Assembly (NCBI GenBank): GCA_940337035.1
Contig: CALNHX010003011.1
Coordinates: forward strand, 62,001-126,000
Reading direction: 5' to 3'
Length of the DNA: 64,000 bases
DNA from: Agriotes lineatus
Lineage: Eukaryota; Arthropoda; Insecta; Coleoptera; Elateridae
Position numbers and translations under genes: made by a program. Positions 34,811 through 46,328 of the stretch are shown piece after piece (the stretch's first letter is position 1; each line of letters begins with the position of its first letter). Below the pieces are notes generated by a model. That model saw nothing but the letters and a program-made list of their open reading frames with translations, searched no databases and was not told where the DNA came from.

Positions 34811-35459
34811 CCCGGCAGTGCACGGGTCACGGTCAAAATGACCGGGTTTTTAGTTTTTGCCTTATTATTAAAAAAAATCAAATGTAAACAGTGTCTAATA
34901 TTTTAGGTATACCTCCCTTGATCGTTGGTTGGCACGACTGATAGCATAAGTTTTTTTTTTCGGTTTGATTGTTTGTACAAAGTTGGCTCATTACTTACAA
35001 AGTGACGGAGCACGGTCGATTCGACCGGGTTCATGCACTTGTGTACGTAGCACTAGACACTAGGAACACACGAATGTTTTGTGTACCAACTACCAACTGC
35101 GCGGAGGGCACAAATTATGAAGATATTGAATAATTTCTATTCACAATGCATTAAATGTTACAAGTTTTGTGGTATTCTTTTGAAAATCAAATTTTTTCGT
35201 TTGTTTTCTTATATCCCGAAGTTTCTTGTGTAGAAATAATTGTTTAGGTTTTTTATACTTAGCTTTTTTAAATGTTCACTTGTCATTACATTTTTGTGGT
35301 AACTTGGTATTACTATTATTTCAATCCTAAAAATCGATATTTGAATGACTTAAGGTCATCATATTTGAAAGCAAACGTTTTTGAGCGAAAAAATACACAC
35401 GGTCATTTTGACCGTGGTTGTGCACTAGTGTTCGGCAGTTTCACCCGTGTACCGCCGGG
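34811..35459. mobile_element. piggyBac-type MITE at TTAA, 649 bp
   Basis: Flanked by TTAA at 34807-34810 and 35460-35463. The termini CCCGGCAGTGCACGGGT and ACCCGTGTACCGCCGGG form imperfect inverted repeats. TTAA duplication with CCC...GGG ends is diagnostic of piggyBac-type elements. No transposase is encoded. Three copies of a GGTC-N5-GACC palindrome occur inside: near 34827-34840, near 35014-35028 and near 35401-35414. Confidence 0.85.
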
Positions 35460-35463
35460 TTAA

Positions 35464-36349
35464 AATCTTTCCCGAACACTCTCAAGTTATGAGGAAAAAA
35501 TTCGGAATTTTGCGCTTTCCTGCATATTCCCGCATTCGTAACTCAGATTTAGTTTTTTCTCGCAAAACTAGCCTACATTGATAGTTTAGTGGTGTATCCA
35601 AAATTTTATTCCGTTCATTTCTAATATTAGCATTTCCCAGCTCACTTTATATCATTAATTCAGGTTCAGATACGTGTGCTGTAAATTTAGATATGTTTTT
35701 TCCACTGCTCTGGAGGACCATTATCTGCAAATTTGTCGTCACGCAGGCGATAACTTCATGCTAGAATTTTTCCGTGCGGTCTACATGAGTGGAAAAAGGT
35801 GCGAAGCTGGGTAGGACATGCGCTTTTGCATTCGGTTTTAGTATCTAATCTGAGGTTAGTTTAAACAGTGCACATTTAGCCTGACTAACTTCTTTTGCAT
35901 ATATTTTTAACTGTAACGAGTATACCTTTGAATGTTTATTGTCACATACATACTTTACTACCTCAATAAAGTTCTTTATTAATTATTGGTGATTTCCATT
36001 TACGAATCAATCATGTTTTCATGCATATATTGAGTATTTTGTTCCGATGTACAGGAATTCAGACGATTGTAAGCAAATGCAATTAAAGGTAAGTTCAGAA
36101 CAACTGCTCGTCGTTCAAGCTTTGCCAAGTCAGAAATAGAAAGCTGGGCTTACTTACTTCCACTTTCAGAGTGAGCTGACCTGTGCTGATCTTTCCCGAT
36201 TGAGGCAGAAAGTTGTGGCGCTTTAATATTTAACATCCTTATCTTGTTTTGTGACGTTACGCTTGTGAATCTAAATTCTAAAGATACTTGAAGCCTATTG
36301 GGAATTTAATTCGCCGCCTTATCAAACGTTTGCATCTCAAGACCGCGCT
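35464..36349. other. No gene seen
   Basis: AT-rich DNA with only short frames and no recognised repeat. Confidence 0.65.
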
Positions 36350-37700
36350 AAGAAGCGATAGCGCGGGCCGGTAGCCCATGCGCAGGAAGCCACGTTTGCG
36401 CGCAGGAGTGTTTCCCCCGCTATCTAAGTGGGGAGGCCGCGTGCACCGACCAGGAGCAGCTGAAACGTATAAAAAGGAACACCCGACAGCTCCTTGGCGA
36501 CCGAGCTCTGTGGATCAGTGCGTAGCACGTCCACTTAGCATTCGGGAGGTCGTGGGTTCGATTCCTGCGGCCGCCTGCCTTGATTCAGGTTTTTAGGTGG
36601 TTTTCCTGAGTCAACAGAGTACCTTCTCTGAGGCGAATGCCGGGGCAGTATTTCTCCACCTTTCCTGACCTTTCTTCCAGTCTCCACCCCTCCTTTCTCT
36701 CACCCATCCCGAGTTTCCCGTTCTTGGCTGAAGAGGGACGGAAGGTCCCTATAGCAGCCCGCCCCCAGTTGGGGGAATTGAAATAACCTTTACCTTTGTC
36801 CTTTTTTTTAGCTCCTTGGCAGATTCTGTCACGAGTCTTCTCCTAAACCTCTCCTAATCTACCCGGAGCGATCACTCGTTTGCTTTGGTATGGTTACTGT
36901 CTTAGCAACGGAGAAATCGCCTAAATAAAAGTTCTTGCGGGTTTGGTATGGTCACTGTCTGCCTGCAAGAGCACTTCGATAACCTAGAGATCCTTATCTG
37001 ACCCGTCCGCCGTCCGAGAATTGAGCGCGCATATCATTTGCGTCCTCGAAGGCCGTATTTCGAACGTATTAATTTTCCTGAACTTTAAAGCACTAAGAAG
37101 CCGACAACATCCCATCACCACCAGGTTGAAGATCATGTGATACGAGACCCACCTGCAGACATTGCCACTAACACTCCGGAGCTATCCCAGAGGCTTCCTG
37201 AAATAAATCTCCGCGCCGCTGCGATCCGGGCGGAACCGCACATTTGCCCGAACATTGAAATCTTTGGGAGTCCGACCACGGCACATTTCCGAGCTACGGA
37301 CGCCGCCAAATCGCCCGGCGACCCCGGTCTAATTCGGCGCATCGGACGCGAACTTCTACAGCTTCTTTCGTCGTCAGGTACCTCCTTAAAGCACAATTAA
37401 TAATCCAAAGTGTTCGCAGCATTTGTTGTAAACAAACAATCGCTTATCACGACTGGGGCATTCGACCAACGACCTCCTCCGACCGATAAGAGGCCGCTGC
37501 GCGGACAGTCGACTCCGCGACATCTCCGGGGACAACGACGCGCGCTTCGAAGACGTATTCGACGCGCCTGCCCTTCACCTGGACAATTTGGGTTGCGGCG
37601 CTGCTGGCGAGCCAGAGCAACCCCCTGTTGGCGCTACTACCCTATATACCGTAACCCGCAGTGTGCAATATTATTTCTATTTTCAGTATAAATAGTTAGA
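36350..37700 (+). promoter_or_regulatory. GC-rich island with TATA box and polyadenylation signal, LTR-like
   Basis: GC-rich, CpG-containing sequence contrasts with the AT-rich flanks. CGTATAAAAAGG at 36467-36478 is a good TATA box. About 110 bases downstream (ignoring the SINE insertion) AATAAA occurs in CCTAAATAAAAGTTC (36918-36930), a spacing that would suit an LTR. A second TATA-like CCCTATATACC lies at 37642. Short frames here (for example 37137-37400) show no recognised domain. I found no second LTR, primer-binding site or target duplication, so a decayed promoter, LTR or CpG-rich regulatory region are all possible. Confidence 0.3.
36499..36809 (+). mobile_element. tRNA-derived SINE with perfect 11-bp target duplication
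   Basis: The head contains an A box-like TGGATCAGTGCGTAG and a perfect B box GGTTCGATTCC (36556-36566), followed by a C/T-rich body ending GTTGGGGGAATTGAAATAAC and a short CTTT-type tail. AGCTCCTTGGC is duplicated exactly at 36488-36498 and 36810-36820. The clean duplication indicates a fairly young LINE-mediated insertion. It differs in body sequence from the SINE at 8545-8914, so the window contains at least two SINE families. Confidence 0.9.
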
Positions 37701-39690
37701 AACGGTAAATCCTACTTTGAACATTCACCTAGTGTTATTTATTGGTCTGCACCCTATTCGAACTTGTTGAACGTGTTCTACGACTCAGAGCATATCCGAG
37801 GCATTAAAGTAAATCAAAATATCCCCAAAAAAAGCGGGATTTTACAGTTTGCCCGATCATAGCCCTAATTCTAAGGTCGTAAAAAACCCCCTTGTTGAGA
37901 ATTTCAAACCAGAACCTTTTGTTACAGCCCATTGTAACGGGGTTGGGGCGACGAATCTGCGTAATTTTCCCGACTGTGTAGTTTTTATGTGATAACGAAC
38001 TGACGGTTTTAAAAAGTATTTACTTGGTACCTAACAAATTTTCTTGTGTTGTTATTACCGGTTTTGGCTGTAACAAAGTGTGATTTCCTATTTTTCCATT
38101 TTTAAAGCTGTCACCTGCTTTGTCATGCATATATAGAATATTTAGAAGTTTATTAACAAATTCTTCTTCCATAATTAATTTTGAAGAAAAAATCTGATCA
38201 ACAGAAACGTTTGTCAACGGTTTTAAGGTTATGTTACACAAACACAATACGACGGACTAAACAGTAATTTCTATTAATGCCGGTTGATGGTACAGTTGTA
38301 TTTCACAAATTTTAATGCTTTAATTTTAGCGTTGTGGGTGCTCGACTTTATGTGTCTATTATAATTATAATTTTAGGTATTAATTTAAGTATTAATTCTA
38401 GTTTGTTAATGAACCTTAAAGTAAAATGTATACCAATTACCTTTGATAACTAACTTTGACAGCTGCCGGCTGCAGAAATAGTCACCAGTACCGGCAGCTA
38501 TCCACTGCCATTTCTCTTGTGACTTAAATTATTATAACTGTAAAAAATTTTACCTCAATATTTATGGACTAATAACGGTAAGTTTAAGGCCGTATAAAAT
38601 ATTTTATTAAAATGTTAGTGATTTCGCCGCCGACCGACTTAAAAACAATTTTATTCGTATTGTACAATGCATAAATACATTAGAGTCTTAACACAGGCTT
38701 GGCAAGAACATTTCTTACTTCAACCGTGTTAAGTACTGAATTGTAAACTAAAAATGGAACGTAATACTACTAGCATATATAACAAATTTTAATCTACTGA
38801 TAAATCTTATCGACGGATGCGCTGGCAGGAAGCTGCACGTGGAGCATCAAGGTTGCATGTAAGCGAAGCTAAAAAATGTGAACATAGAGCTGCTACAATG
38901 TAACTCCTATCTCGTACATAAACACTCACTTTTAGCACTTGTTTCAAAAATAGCAACTTTGCTATTTTTATTTCTTTACTACCGCATAACAAGCTTCTTG
39001 GATTAATCCATACTCGCATTATTTTGATACTATTTCTGATTCGCTTATTATTTTTATAGGTAGCTTAACGTGAAATTATAACAACTAGCACTACGTATGT
39101 AATTTGGAGTAATTAAATTGCCTGCATTAATGGGAAGCTTTTAAAGTTCTTTAATTAAAACTACTAATAAAACCGACTATGAGAATGCGCCAATTACCTA
39201 CTGCTAACAGATGTGACATAACACTGTAACATCCACGGTTCCAAGAATCTAATAATACAATTCACTACTTCTGCCGTTTCAAGTTGCAATAAATTTTATC
39301 TTTGGGTTTTTCGCCCACACTCTTTTGTTTCATTATGAAAAGAAGCGTCTGCTCTCCGTTTGTTCATGCAGATGAAATTCCGTTTAATTGGAAAGCGATC
39401 ACGGCGATGTTTCCGCTTCGCGATTACATTTACGAGTATTCTTTGTGTTACTATGGTACTTACACTATACGAAAGGTATTAATTCTTAGACCGTAAATTT
39501 AAACTGCAGGCACGGTATAAAAATTGTCTTTGCGATCGACTGATACTTCCTATCTATAAAAATCTTATAATAAAGCAAAACTGCTTTGCATTATCTTGAA
39601 AATTTCAATGGGCGCTATAAGCTTCTGTCTACACAAACTAAAAAATATTAATACAGAGAACTGTACATAGGTTATTAACTTTTTATAATA
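37701..39690. other. No gene seen
   Basis: AT-rich DNA. A small inverted repeat AGCTGCCGG ... CCGGCAGCT at about 38460-38510 is the only structure noted. Confidence 0.6.
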
Positions 39691-40005
39691 CAGGGTGTTA
39701 TTTAAGTACGTGGCCAAACTTACAGGGGTCAAACTTTTTTTTTAAAATAATTTTTTCGTAAAAATTTTAATAATCCTTTAGCCGATTTTGTTGAAATTTG
39801 TCAGTGTTGTTTAACTAGATTAAAATTATTAAGTTCAGTGGCGTCTCGGGAAGGGGGCACCTTAACCAATGTTTTTGACAAAAAATGTGCGCCACTGACT
39901 TCTTTTGAACTTTTTTTTTTCGCATTAAGAAGCTAAAAATACAACTTTTCGTCTCTTTATTTTTTTTTTCGTATCTTGCTCCGTTTTCGAGAAAAAATAA
40001 AACAG
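39691..40005. mobile_element. Truncated mariner/MITE-like end
   Basis: TACAGGGTGTTATTTAAGTA at 39690 has the CAGGGTG start seen at three other elements in this window. The following ~300 bases (ending with TTGCTCCGTTTTCGAGAAAA) are of a kind repeated in insect DNA, but the second end is missing: a Jockey-type LINE fragment begins soon after. Confidence 0.4.
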
Positions 40006-40023
40006 ATTACTCCATTGCGTTGT

Positions 40024-41608
40024 AACAGTTGAACCGCGACGTAAAAATACTGACACCCCCCTATGTACCAACTGCCAGTTAATAGGGCATACAGAAAACT
40101 ATTGCCAGTTACCGCGGCGAAGTGTGAAATGCACGAAACCCCATCACTACTCCCAATGTCAACGAAAAAAGGGTTCTGACAAACCAAAATGCGTCAACTG
40201 CGGAGGAGAACACTCCGCAAGCTATAGAGGCTGCCCCTATTAAAACAGCACAATAATAAGCCAGCGTTTCCCATAATTAGACCCTCTAACCCTAACCCGT
40301 TAATCACTGGTAAAGTTACGTCTAATGCTACCTATGCTTCACTGCTCCAAAAAAATACTCCCACCTCCAATTCATGTGTTCTCAATAAAAGCACCCCTAC
40401 TCCTTCAGCTGACAATTCTCTTACCTCAAATATTCTACAATCAATCCTAGAAATGATCACTCCACACCTTGATCAAATCAAAAACTTCATCATGTCTCTA
40501 ATCTTTTTGCTCTTCCAAAATGGCTCCAAATAAACAACATCATCTCAATAAGTTAAAATTTTTGAACTGAAATGCGAATGGACTGAAACAACAACGAGCA
40601 ATCTTCTTAGATTTTATGGCACTTCATGGAATTGACATAGCATGCGTAAACGAAACGCATCTCATCCAAAATGAGAAATTTGCCCTACCGGGCTATCACA
40701 TCTTCAGCAAAGACAGATCAAATGCTATAGGGTGGGGAGGTTCAGCAATAATTGTAAAACGAAACCTAAGCGTCGCTCCAATTGTATTAATAAATATCCA
40801 TCAACTAGAGGCAGTAGCGGTAAATCTGACTATGGAAAACAATAGTACACTAAAAATAGTATCTAGCTATAAACCACCAAACAATCAGCTTCTCCAAGAG
40901 GATCCACAACAAATATATTGCAACCAACTCCCCACGTTATTAATAGGCGACCTGAATTGCAAACATCAAAATTGGGACTACAAAAAACCAACCCCAATGG
41001 TGTGAAGCTCGCGAACATATCTTCACAACTGGGATTGCAGGTATCAGCAGCATCAGAATATACTTATTACCCGTACAGAACAAATCAACTGCCAGATGTA
41101 TTAGACATTATGCTGCACAAAAATTTAAAATTCCCAATTAATCAGATAGTTCTCGAAGAGTTAGACTCAGACCACCTACCTGTTGTATTCACCCTACACA
41201 GCTCTCCGTATTATTACCCTAAGTTACCAAGACTAATTAACGGCCCAGTTGATTGGGAGAAATTCAGAATAAAAATGGAAAACGAATTAACATGTCCCAC
41301 TAGTCTTGTTTCAGCTGAAGATATTGATAAGGCAATAGTGCTACTAATTCAATCCAGTCCATTCAAAATACAACAAAGAAAATGCAACTACATAATCATC
41401 CAAACAGCCAAAACGTCCCAACGTACATAAATAGCCTAATTAAGAAAAAACATAAGACCCGTAGACAATAGCAAAACTCCCATGACCCTGTAATAATTAA
41501 AGCCAAGTTGAATAGACTAATCAGAACTGTAAAACAAGAACTATAGCAACATATAATCACAATGTACTATAACTTCATAGAATCACTTGACACAGAAGAC
41601 CCCAATAT
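40024..41608 (+). pseudogene. Jockey-type LINE, 5' part: ORF1 knuckles and ORF2 endonuclease
   Basis: The sequence starts inside ORF1 with three Cys/His motifs, CTNCQLIGHTENYC, CTKPHHYSQC and CVNCGGEHSASYRGC, the arrangement of Jockey-group gag proteins; its stop follows RGCPY (near 40243). ORF2 begins near 40550, where NxNANGLKQQR has a TGA in place of Trp. The endonuclease shows CVNETHL, GGSAIIVKRN, LIGDLNCKHQNWD and, after a one-base shift near 40985, LDSDHLPVVF. The 3' half continues at 45079 beyond an antisense LINE. The element is 5'-truncated and dead. Confidence 0.87.
41602..41608. repeat. 7-bp target duplication (left) of the CR1/L2-type LINE
   Basis: CCAATAT, repeated at 45079-45085. 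Removing the LINE and one copy restores the Jockey frame TEDPNMWRATRR. Confidence 0.75.
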
Positions 41609-44600
41609 AATAATAATAATAATGGACTTTTATTTTTGGTCTAGACATACACAAATAATAATAATAATGACAATGAAAATAGTTACACATTACATTACTT
41701 AAAAAAAATATATTGTTGAGCAAAAAGAGTAAAAATTAAAATAGTAATGAACTAAAAATGTATAACATTAGACCGAAAATCACAAGGCAGAGTTCAGTAA
41801 TGTAGTGAAACTACTACTGATCTCCCACTCAAACCTTGTAATCAACATTAAAACTATGTCGTGCAAACGCGAAAAAACAAAATACATAATTTACAAAAAA
41901 ATAATAATAATCAACTTGCAACACACTAACATGCGAATTTAACTGCATTAGACATTTAACTTTATCGACTCTATTGACTCTCGAAAAGATGACGGCGCAT
42001 ACGAAATTACACTAAGGCTCTTAAATTCAGCAGGAACAGCGTTATAAAGTTTATAAGCACAGTAAGAAAAAGAACGTTCGAAAAGAGCAGTTGTGTGAAG
42101 TGGAGGGGTGATCAGACCTTTGTTTCTAATATTCAAGTTATGTACGTCTGTTCGAAAAGATATACGTCTGTGTAAATAAGAAGGTTTTTTATGCAGAATA
42201 ATTTTATGATATAAAGTAACAGCTTGCAAAATGAAACGATTTTTCATGTTCAACCAGCCAGTTTCTTTGAGTTTATGAGAAATGTGATCATATTTGCGAA
42301 TTCCAAAAATATATCGTAAGCATGAATTCTGTACTCTTTGGATACGACCTCGATCAGAAGCATCCAAACAGGGACCATAAACAGGAGCGCAATACGTGAA
42401 TTGTGAAAGGACCAGCGAATTACATAAAATTGTTTTAGCAGTTTTAGATAAGTAAGGTTTATGTGGATATAGGATTCGTAATGCAGCATAAGGTCGCTGG
42501 ACGTTATTTGCAACTTGCTCCCTATACCTAAAGGTGTTGTCCATTACCAAACCCAAGTTTTTTCCTTGATCGACAACAGGTATTCTCGAACCATTAATAA
42601 CTAAATTAATCGCGTCTTTAACCTTAGCACAAAAATTTTTGCTACCAAATAAAAGTACCAAAGATTTGTTTGGGTTCAGTAAGAGAGAATGTTTTGATGA
42701 AATGTCGTGTACTTTTATAAGATCATTATTTATGTTACTAAGAGCAAGTTGCAAATCATTAGGTTTAAAAGAATAACATAACTGCATATCGTCAGCATAC
42801 ATGTGAACTTTACAAGAATTAATACTTTGGAAAAGGTGACTAGTATAGATGGAAAAGAACAGCGGACCCAATATAGATCCCTGAGGAACACCCGATGTTG
42901 TTAGCGCTTGAGGAGATATCTGATCCCATACTTTTACACACTGCGTTCTGTTACTAAAGTAGCTTATTATTAGATAGATAGAATTTTGTTCTAAACCTAT
43001 ATAATGAAGAATAGAAAATAATAATGAATGAATTAATGTATCAAAGGCTTTACTAAAATAAAGTAATATCAACAAGGAGAGTTCGCCATAATCTGTAGCT
43101 TTGAATATGTCATCAGTAACATTTAATAATGAGGTTGTGCAGCTATGTTCAGGTTTGAACCCAGATTGAAATTCCGGAATTAGGTTATAGTGTATGAGAT
43201 GTTCTTGCAGCTGTCCATGTAAAATCTTTTCAAAAACTTTCGAAAGAACTGGTAAGATGCTAATAGGACGGAGGTCCTTATATGTTTTAGGTTCACTACA
43301 TTTTGGCAATGGAATTATTACAGCCTGTTTCCAGGCATCGGGAAAAACATTCTCAGTAATACAGAAGTTTATAATGTGAGTAATATATTGGACTATTGTT
43401 GGACAACACAGCTTAATCATATGAGTATAGAGACCATCAAGACCAAAAGATTTAGATTGCAAGTTATTTAATATTTTGAATATAACACCAGCATCAACTG
43501 TACGGAAACGAAATACGGTATTCATATTATTTACAGTATTAGAATTGTAAAAGTTTATTAAATCCGGATCGTACGTCTGTTGCGGTATACTGTCAATGAA
43601 ATATGTATGTATTTCATCTGGTTTATTTAAGTGAAGAGGAATGTTGTTATTGTTTGAGTTCGAAGGTTGCAAAATTTTCAAATTATTCCAAAAAGATTTT
43701 GTATTACTGTTACGTAGTTTATGCTCAAAATAGGCTTTTTTCTCATTGCATAATGCTGTAGAAGTAAAATTTCGCAAGGTTTTATAGTAATGCCAATGGT
43801 TAACATTTTTGGTTTTTCTAAATTTTGATTTAGCTTTATTACGTAGTTTCATAAGTAATTTTATATTATCTGTAACCCACGGTAGATGTGGTCTAGTAAT
43901 TTTACTAGTAACTGTGGGCGCGTGATTATTAAAGAACTGAAGCAAAACGGAATTTAAAAAGTTAACCTTATCATTAATATTGTCCATAAAAAATATTCTA
44001 TGTAATGGCGATGATTCTAAGTCATGTATGAAATTATTGTGGTCAAAGAATTTGTATGAGCGATAAGTACGAAAGACGGGTGCTACTTTAGTTTTCTCAG
44101 TAAGTAACTGACAGAAAATAGGATCGTGATCAGTTATGTCCAAAACGCACACACCAAAGTTACTGATCGAGAGCGCATCCGTAGTGATAATGACATCAAT
44201 TAAAGATGAAGTAGTCTCAGTAACGCGTGTAGGTTGATCAATTAATTGTTGTAAATTTAATGATGTTAACATATTATGTAAATATACAGTAGGGGGATCG
44301 TTAGGTTCAAGAAAGTCAATGTTTAGATCACCCAGGCAGTATATCTTGTTCGAAATCGACATGTTAACAGCAAAAGATAACTCTAATTCATCGACAAAAT
44401 TTTTATAATTAAGACTAGGAGGTCTGTATACTACGCCGAAGATGAAACAATGAAGATTTAATTTTATAGAGATCCACAACTGTTCAATAGAATTATTAGT
44501 TGTAATTTTTTTAGATTTGAAAGAATTTCGTATATAAAAACCTACCCCGCCGCCACGAGAACCTCTGTCCTGACGGAGCAAATAGTATCCTTCAATGCGT

Positions 44601-45078
44601 ACAGCATCCGCACCAATTTCGGGAGTCAACCAAGTTTCCGTGATGGCGATTACATCATAATTATTGTCTAAAATGAAAGATTTCAAAGGCATAAAATTAC
44701 AAATTAACGAGCGTACATTAACGTGTGCTACAAGCATAATTATGATAAGGCAAAATAAATTATTGGAAAATTAAATGTTTCAAATAATATACTAAACGAA
44801 AGAAGGCAAAACTGCTACGAATGTTAGCAGAGATAAACATGGAATATTTTCTCAACGGCTTACTAAAATGATATGATATGAATTCAAACACTCACACATA
44901 TATTTAAATTTAGCATACTTATCTGCAAGCATATTTGTGTTTAACAATTTTAAGAATATATGAAATATATTAATATAAAGCGGCCACTTCATGTATCGGC
45001 GGTTACAGGTTAAGCTTTTGGTAATCAGAGAGGGTTGTAACAGCAATTTTTTCGTTGTTGATTTTCATTATAATGGTG
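41609..45078 (-). mobile_element. CR1/L2-group LINE inserted antisense in the Jockey LINE, ~3.47 kb
   Basis: On the minus strand there is a ~340-base 5' leader (45078-44738), one 929-codon frame (44737-41948), a ~330-base 3' UTR and a terminal (TTA)n run (41609-41622 on the plus strand). CCAATAT is duplicated on both sides. A single EN-RT protein without RNase H, with a short microsatellite tail, fits the CR1/L2 group broadly; the exact clade (CR1, L2, Daphne, Kiri) needs a tree. The full-length frame makes it one of the youngest insertions in the window. Confidence 0.85.
41948..44737 (-). CDS. CR1/L2-type endonuclease-reverse transcriptase, 929 aa, catalytic Asp replaced
   Basis: ATG at 44737 gives MLVAHVNVRSLICNF, so the endonuclease starts at once. 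Endonuclease motifs: NVRSL, ITETWLTPE, GDLNIDFL, SLIDVIITT and ITDHDPIF (residues 7-235). RT motifs: DLRPISILPVLSKVFEK, QSGFKPEHSC, LILLYFSKAFDTLIHSLL, TTSGVPQGSILGPLFFS and MYADDMQLCYS (about residues 440-680), then a thumb region and the C-terminal LKSFRESI-like end. There is no stop or frameshift. In RT motif A the first residue of D-x-S-K-A-F-D is Tyr (codon TAT at about 43060), which should abolish polymerisation. The protein would nick target DNA and prime RNA copying. Confidence 0.88.
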   Translation of the reverse strand: MLVAHVNVRSLICNFMPLKSFILDNNYDVIAITETWLTPEIGADAVRIEGYYLLRQDRGSRGGGVGFYIRNSFKSKKITTNNSIEQLWISIKLNLHCFIFGVVYRPPSLNYKNFVDELELSFAVNMSISNKIYCLGDLNIDFLEPNDPPTVYLHNMLTSLNLQQLIDQPTRVTETTSSLIDVIITTDALSISNFGVCVLDITDHDPIFCQLLTEKTKVAPVFRTYRSYKFFDHNNFIHDLESSPLHRIFFMDNINDKVNFLNSVLLQFFNNHAPTVTSKITRPHLPWVTDNIKLLMKLRNKAKSKFRKTKNVNHWHYYKTLRNFTSTALCNEKKAYFEHKLRNSNTKSFWNNLKILQPSNSNNNNIPLHLNKPDEIHTYFIDSIPQQTYDPDLINFYNSNTVNNMNTVFRFRTVDAGVIFKILNNLQSKSFGLDGLYTHMIKLCCPTIVQYITHIINFCITENVFPDAWKQAVIIPLPKCSEPKTYKDLRPISILPVLSKVFEKILHGQLQEHLIHYNLIPEFQSGFKPEHSCTTSLLNVTDDIFKATDYGELSLLILLYFSKAFDTLIHSLLFSILHYIGLEQNSIYLIISYFSNRTQCVKVWDQISPQALTTSGVPQGSILGPLFFSIYTSHLFQSINSCKVHMYADDMQLCYSFKPNDLQLALSNINNDLIKVHDISSKHSLLLNPNKSLVLLFGSKNFCAKVKDAINLVINGSRIPVVDQGKNLGLVMDNTFRYREQVANNVQRPYAALRILYPHKPYLSKTAKTILCNSLVLSQFTYCAPVYGPCLDASDRGRIQRVQNSCLRYIFGIRKYDHISHKLKETGWLNMKNRFILQAVTLYHKIILHKKPSYLHRRISFRTDVHNLNIRNKGLITPPLHTTALFERSFSYCAYKLYNAVPAEFKSLSVISYAPSSFRESIESIKLNV

Positions 45079-46328
45079 CCAATATGTGGCGAGCTACCAG
45101 AAGAATACTTAGACAACCGATGCTGATTCCACCACTTCGAATAAATGGTCAAACCAACTCACATGACAGAGAAAAGAGCGAGATTTTTGCAGAACAACTA
45201 GAAAACACATTCACCATATCAGTAGACCAAGGCAATATTGATCATTATCGACAAATAGATGGGAACCTGGAAAATACTGACCCAGCAGCTATTACACTCA
45301 CAGAACCTATCTCACCGTCTAAATTGAAGCCATATATCAAGAAGCTGAAAAATAAGAAAGCCCCAGGTATAGACATGATTCGAAGCCAGCTCCTTAAAAA
45401 TCTACCAAATAAAGCCATATGCTATCTAACTGCAATTTTAAATAATAGTTTAGGAGTTGGATACTTTCCTGTCGCTTGGAAACAAGCAATCATAATAATT
45501 ATTCCGAAGCCAGGTATACAACATGACAATCCGATAAACTACCGCCGACCAATTAGTCTTCTTTCCACCGTATCCAAACTACTGGCCCGTACACTCTCGC
45601 TTAAAAAATTCCTGGATGATAATAATATACTTCCGCAACACCAATTTGGCTTCAAAACCTCACACTCCACTTTACATCAACTTCTCAGACTTACAGAAAG
45701 GATAGAAGAAGGTTTTGAAAATAGAAAGCACACACTCATTGCCTTTATAGACGTAGCGCAAGCATTTGATAGAGTTTGGGTCAAAGGACTTATACACAAA
45801 ATGATGAAAATAGAGACACCTTCCTACTTATTACAAATAATTGCTTCCTTTCTAACAGAAAGAACCTTTCAAGTCAGAGTTAACTCATATACCTCTACAA
45901 TTCGTCAAATACGAGCAGGTGTCCGTCAAGGCTCGATATTAGGTCCAATCTTGTTTAATATATTTATGTACGACATACCCACACTCCCAAGAGCGGACCT
46001 AGCAATGTGTGCAGATGATACTGCCATAATTACCCAGGATCAAGATATCCTCAATGCTGCGAATAACCTCCGGGAAAGTACTGATCAACTCCAACAGTGG
46101 TTCAACACATGGTGCATAAAAATAAATGAAGCTAAATGCGAATCAAAAGTTTTTACCGGTACTCCTACAATACAACATTATATAACGAAAGCAGCCAAAT
46201 CCTTTTATGAAAAACTTAATCAGTGCGAGGATGCGGTCCATTATAATATCGGCCAAAGAACATTACACACCAGACTAAAACGCAAGTTACCCATAGACTT
46301 GTTAAACAGTGACAGTGACAGTGAATAA
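45079..46328 (+). pseudogene. Jockey-type LINE, 3' part: reverse transcriptase with an internal deletion
   Basis: The frame resumes with NMWRATRRILRQP and shows KNKKAPGIDMIRS, NYRRPISLLSTVSKL, QHQFGFKTSHSTLHQL, AFIDVAQAFDRVW (catalytic Asp present), GVRQGSILGPILF and CADDTAIITQD (YADD/FADD position). After INEAKCESKVF it jumps straight to TPTIQHYITKAAKSFYEKL and ends LLNSDSDSE at 46328. Relatives have about 120-130 more residues (the thumb and connection) at this jump, so there is an in-frame deletion near 46150. The 44991 ATG belongs to the inserted LINE's leader, not to this protein. An A-rich end near 46511-46520 marks the 3' tail. Confidence 0.87.

Noticed and set aside
36499..36575. tRNA gene
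   Set aside because: Good B box, but no acceptor stem; the flanking 11-bp duplication and long body identify a SINE.
36350..37700. Complete LTR retrotransposon
   Set aside because: No paired LTR, no gag or pol motifs, no target duplication.
44991..45078. Start of the Jockey RT at the ATG at 44991
   Set aside because: These codons lie in the 5' leader of the inserted CR1/L2-type LINE; the Jockey reading resumes at the target duplication (45079).
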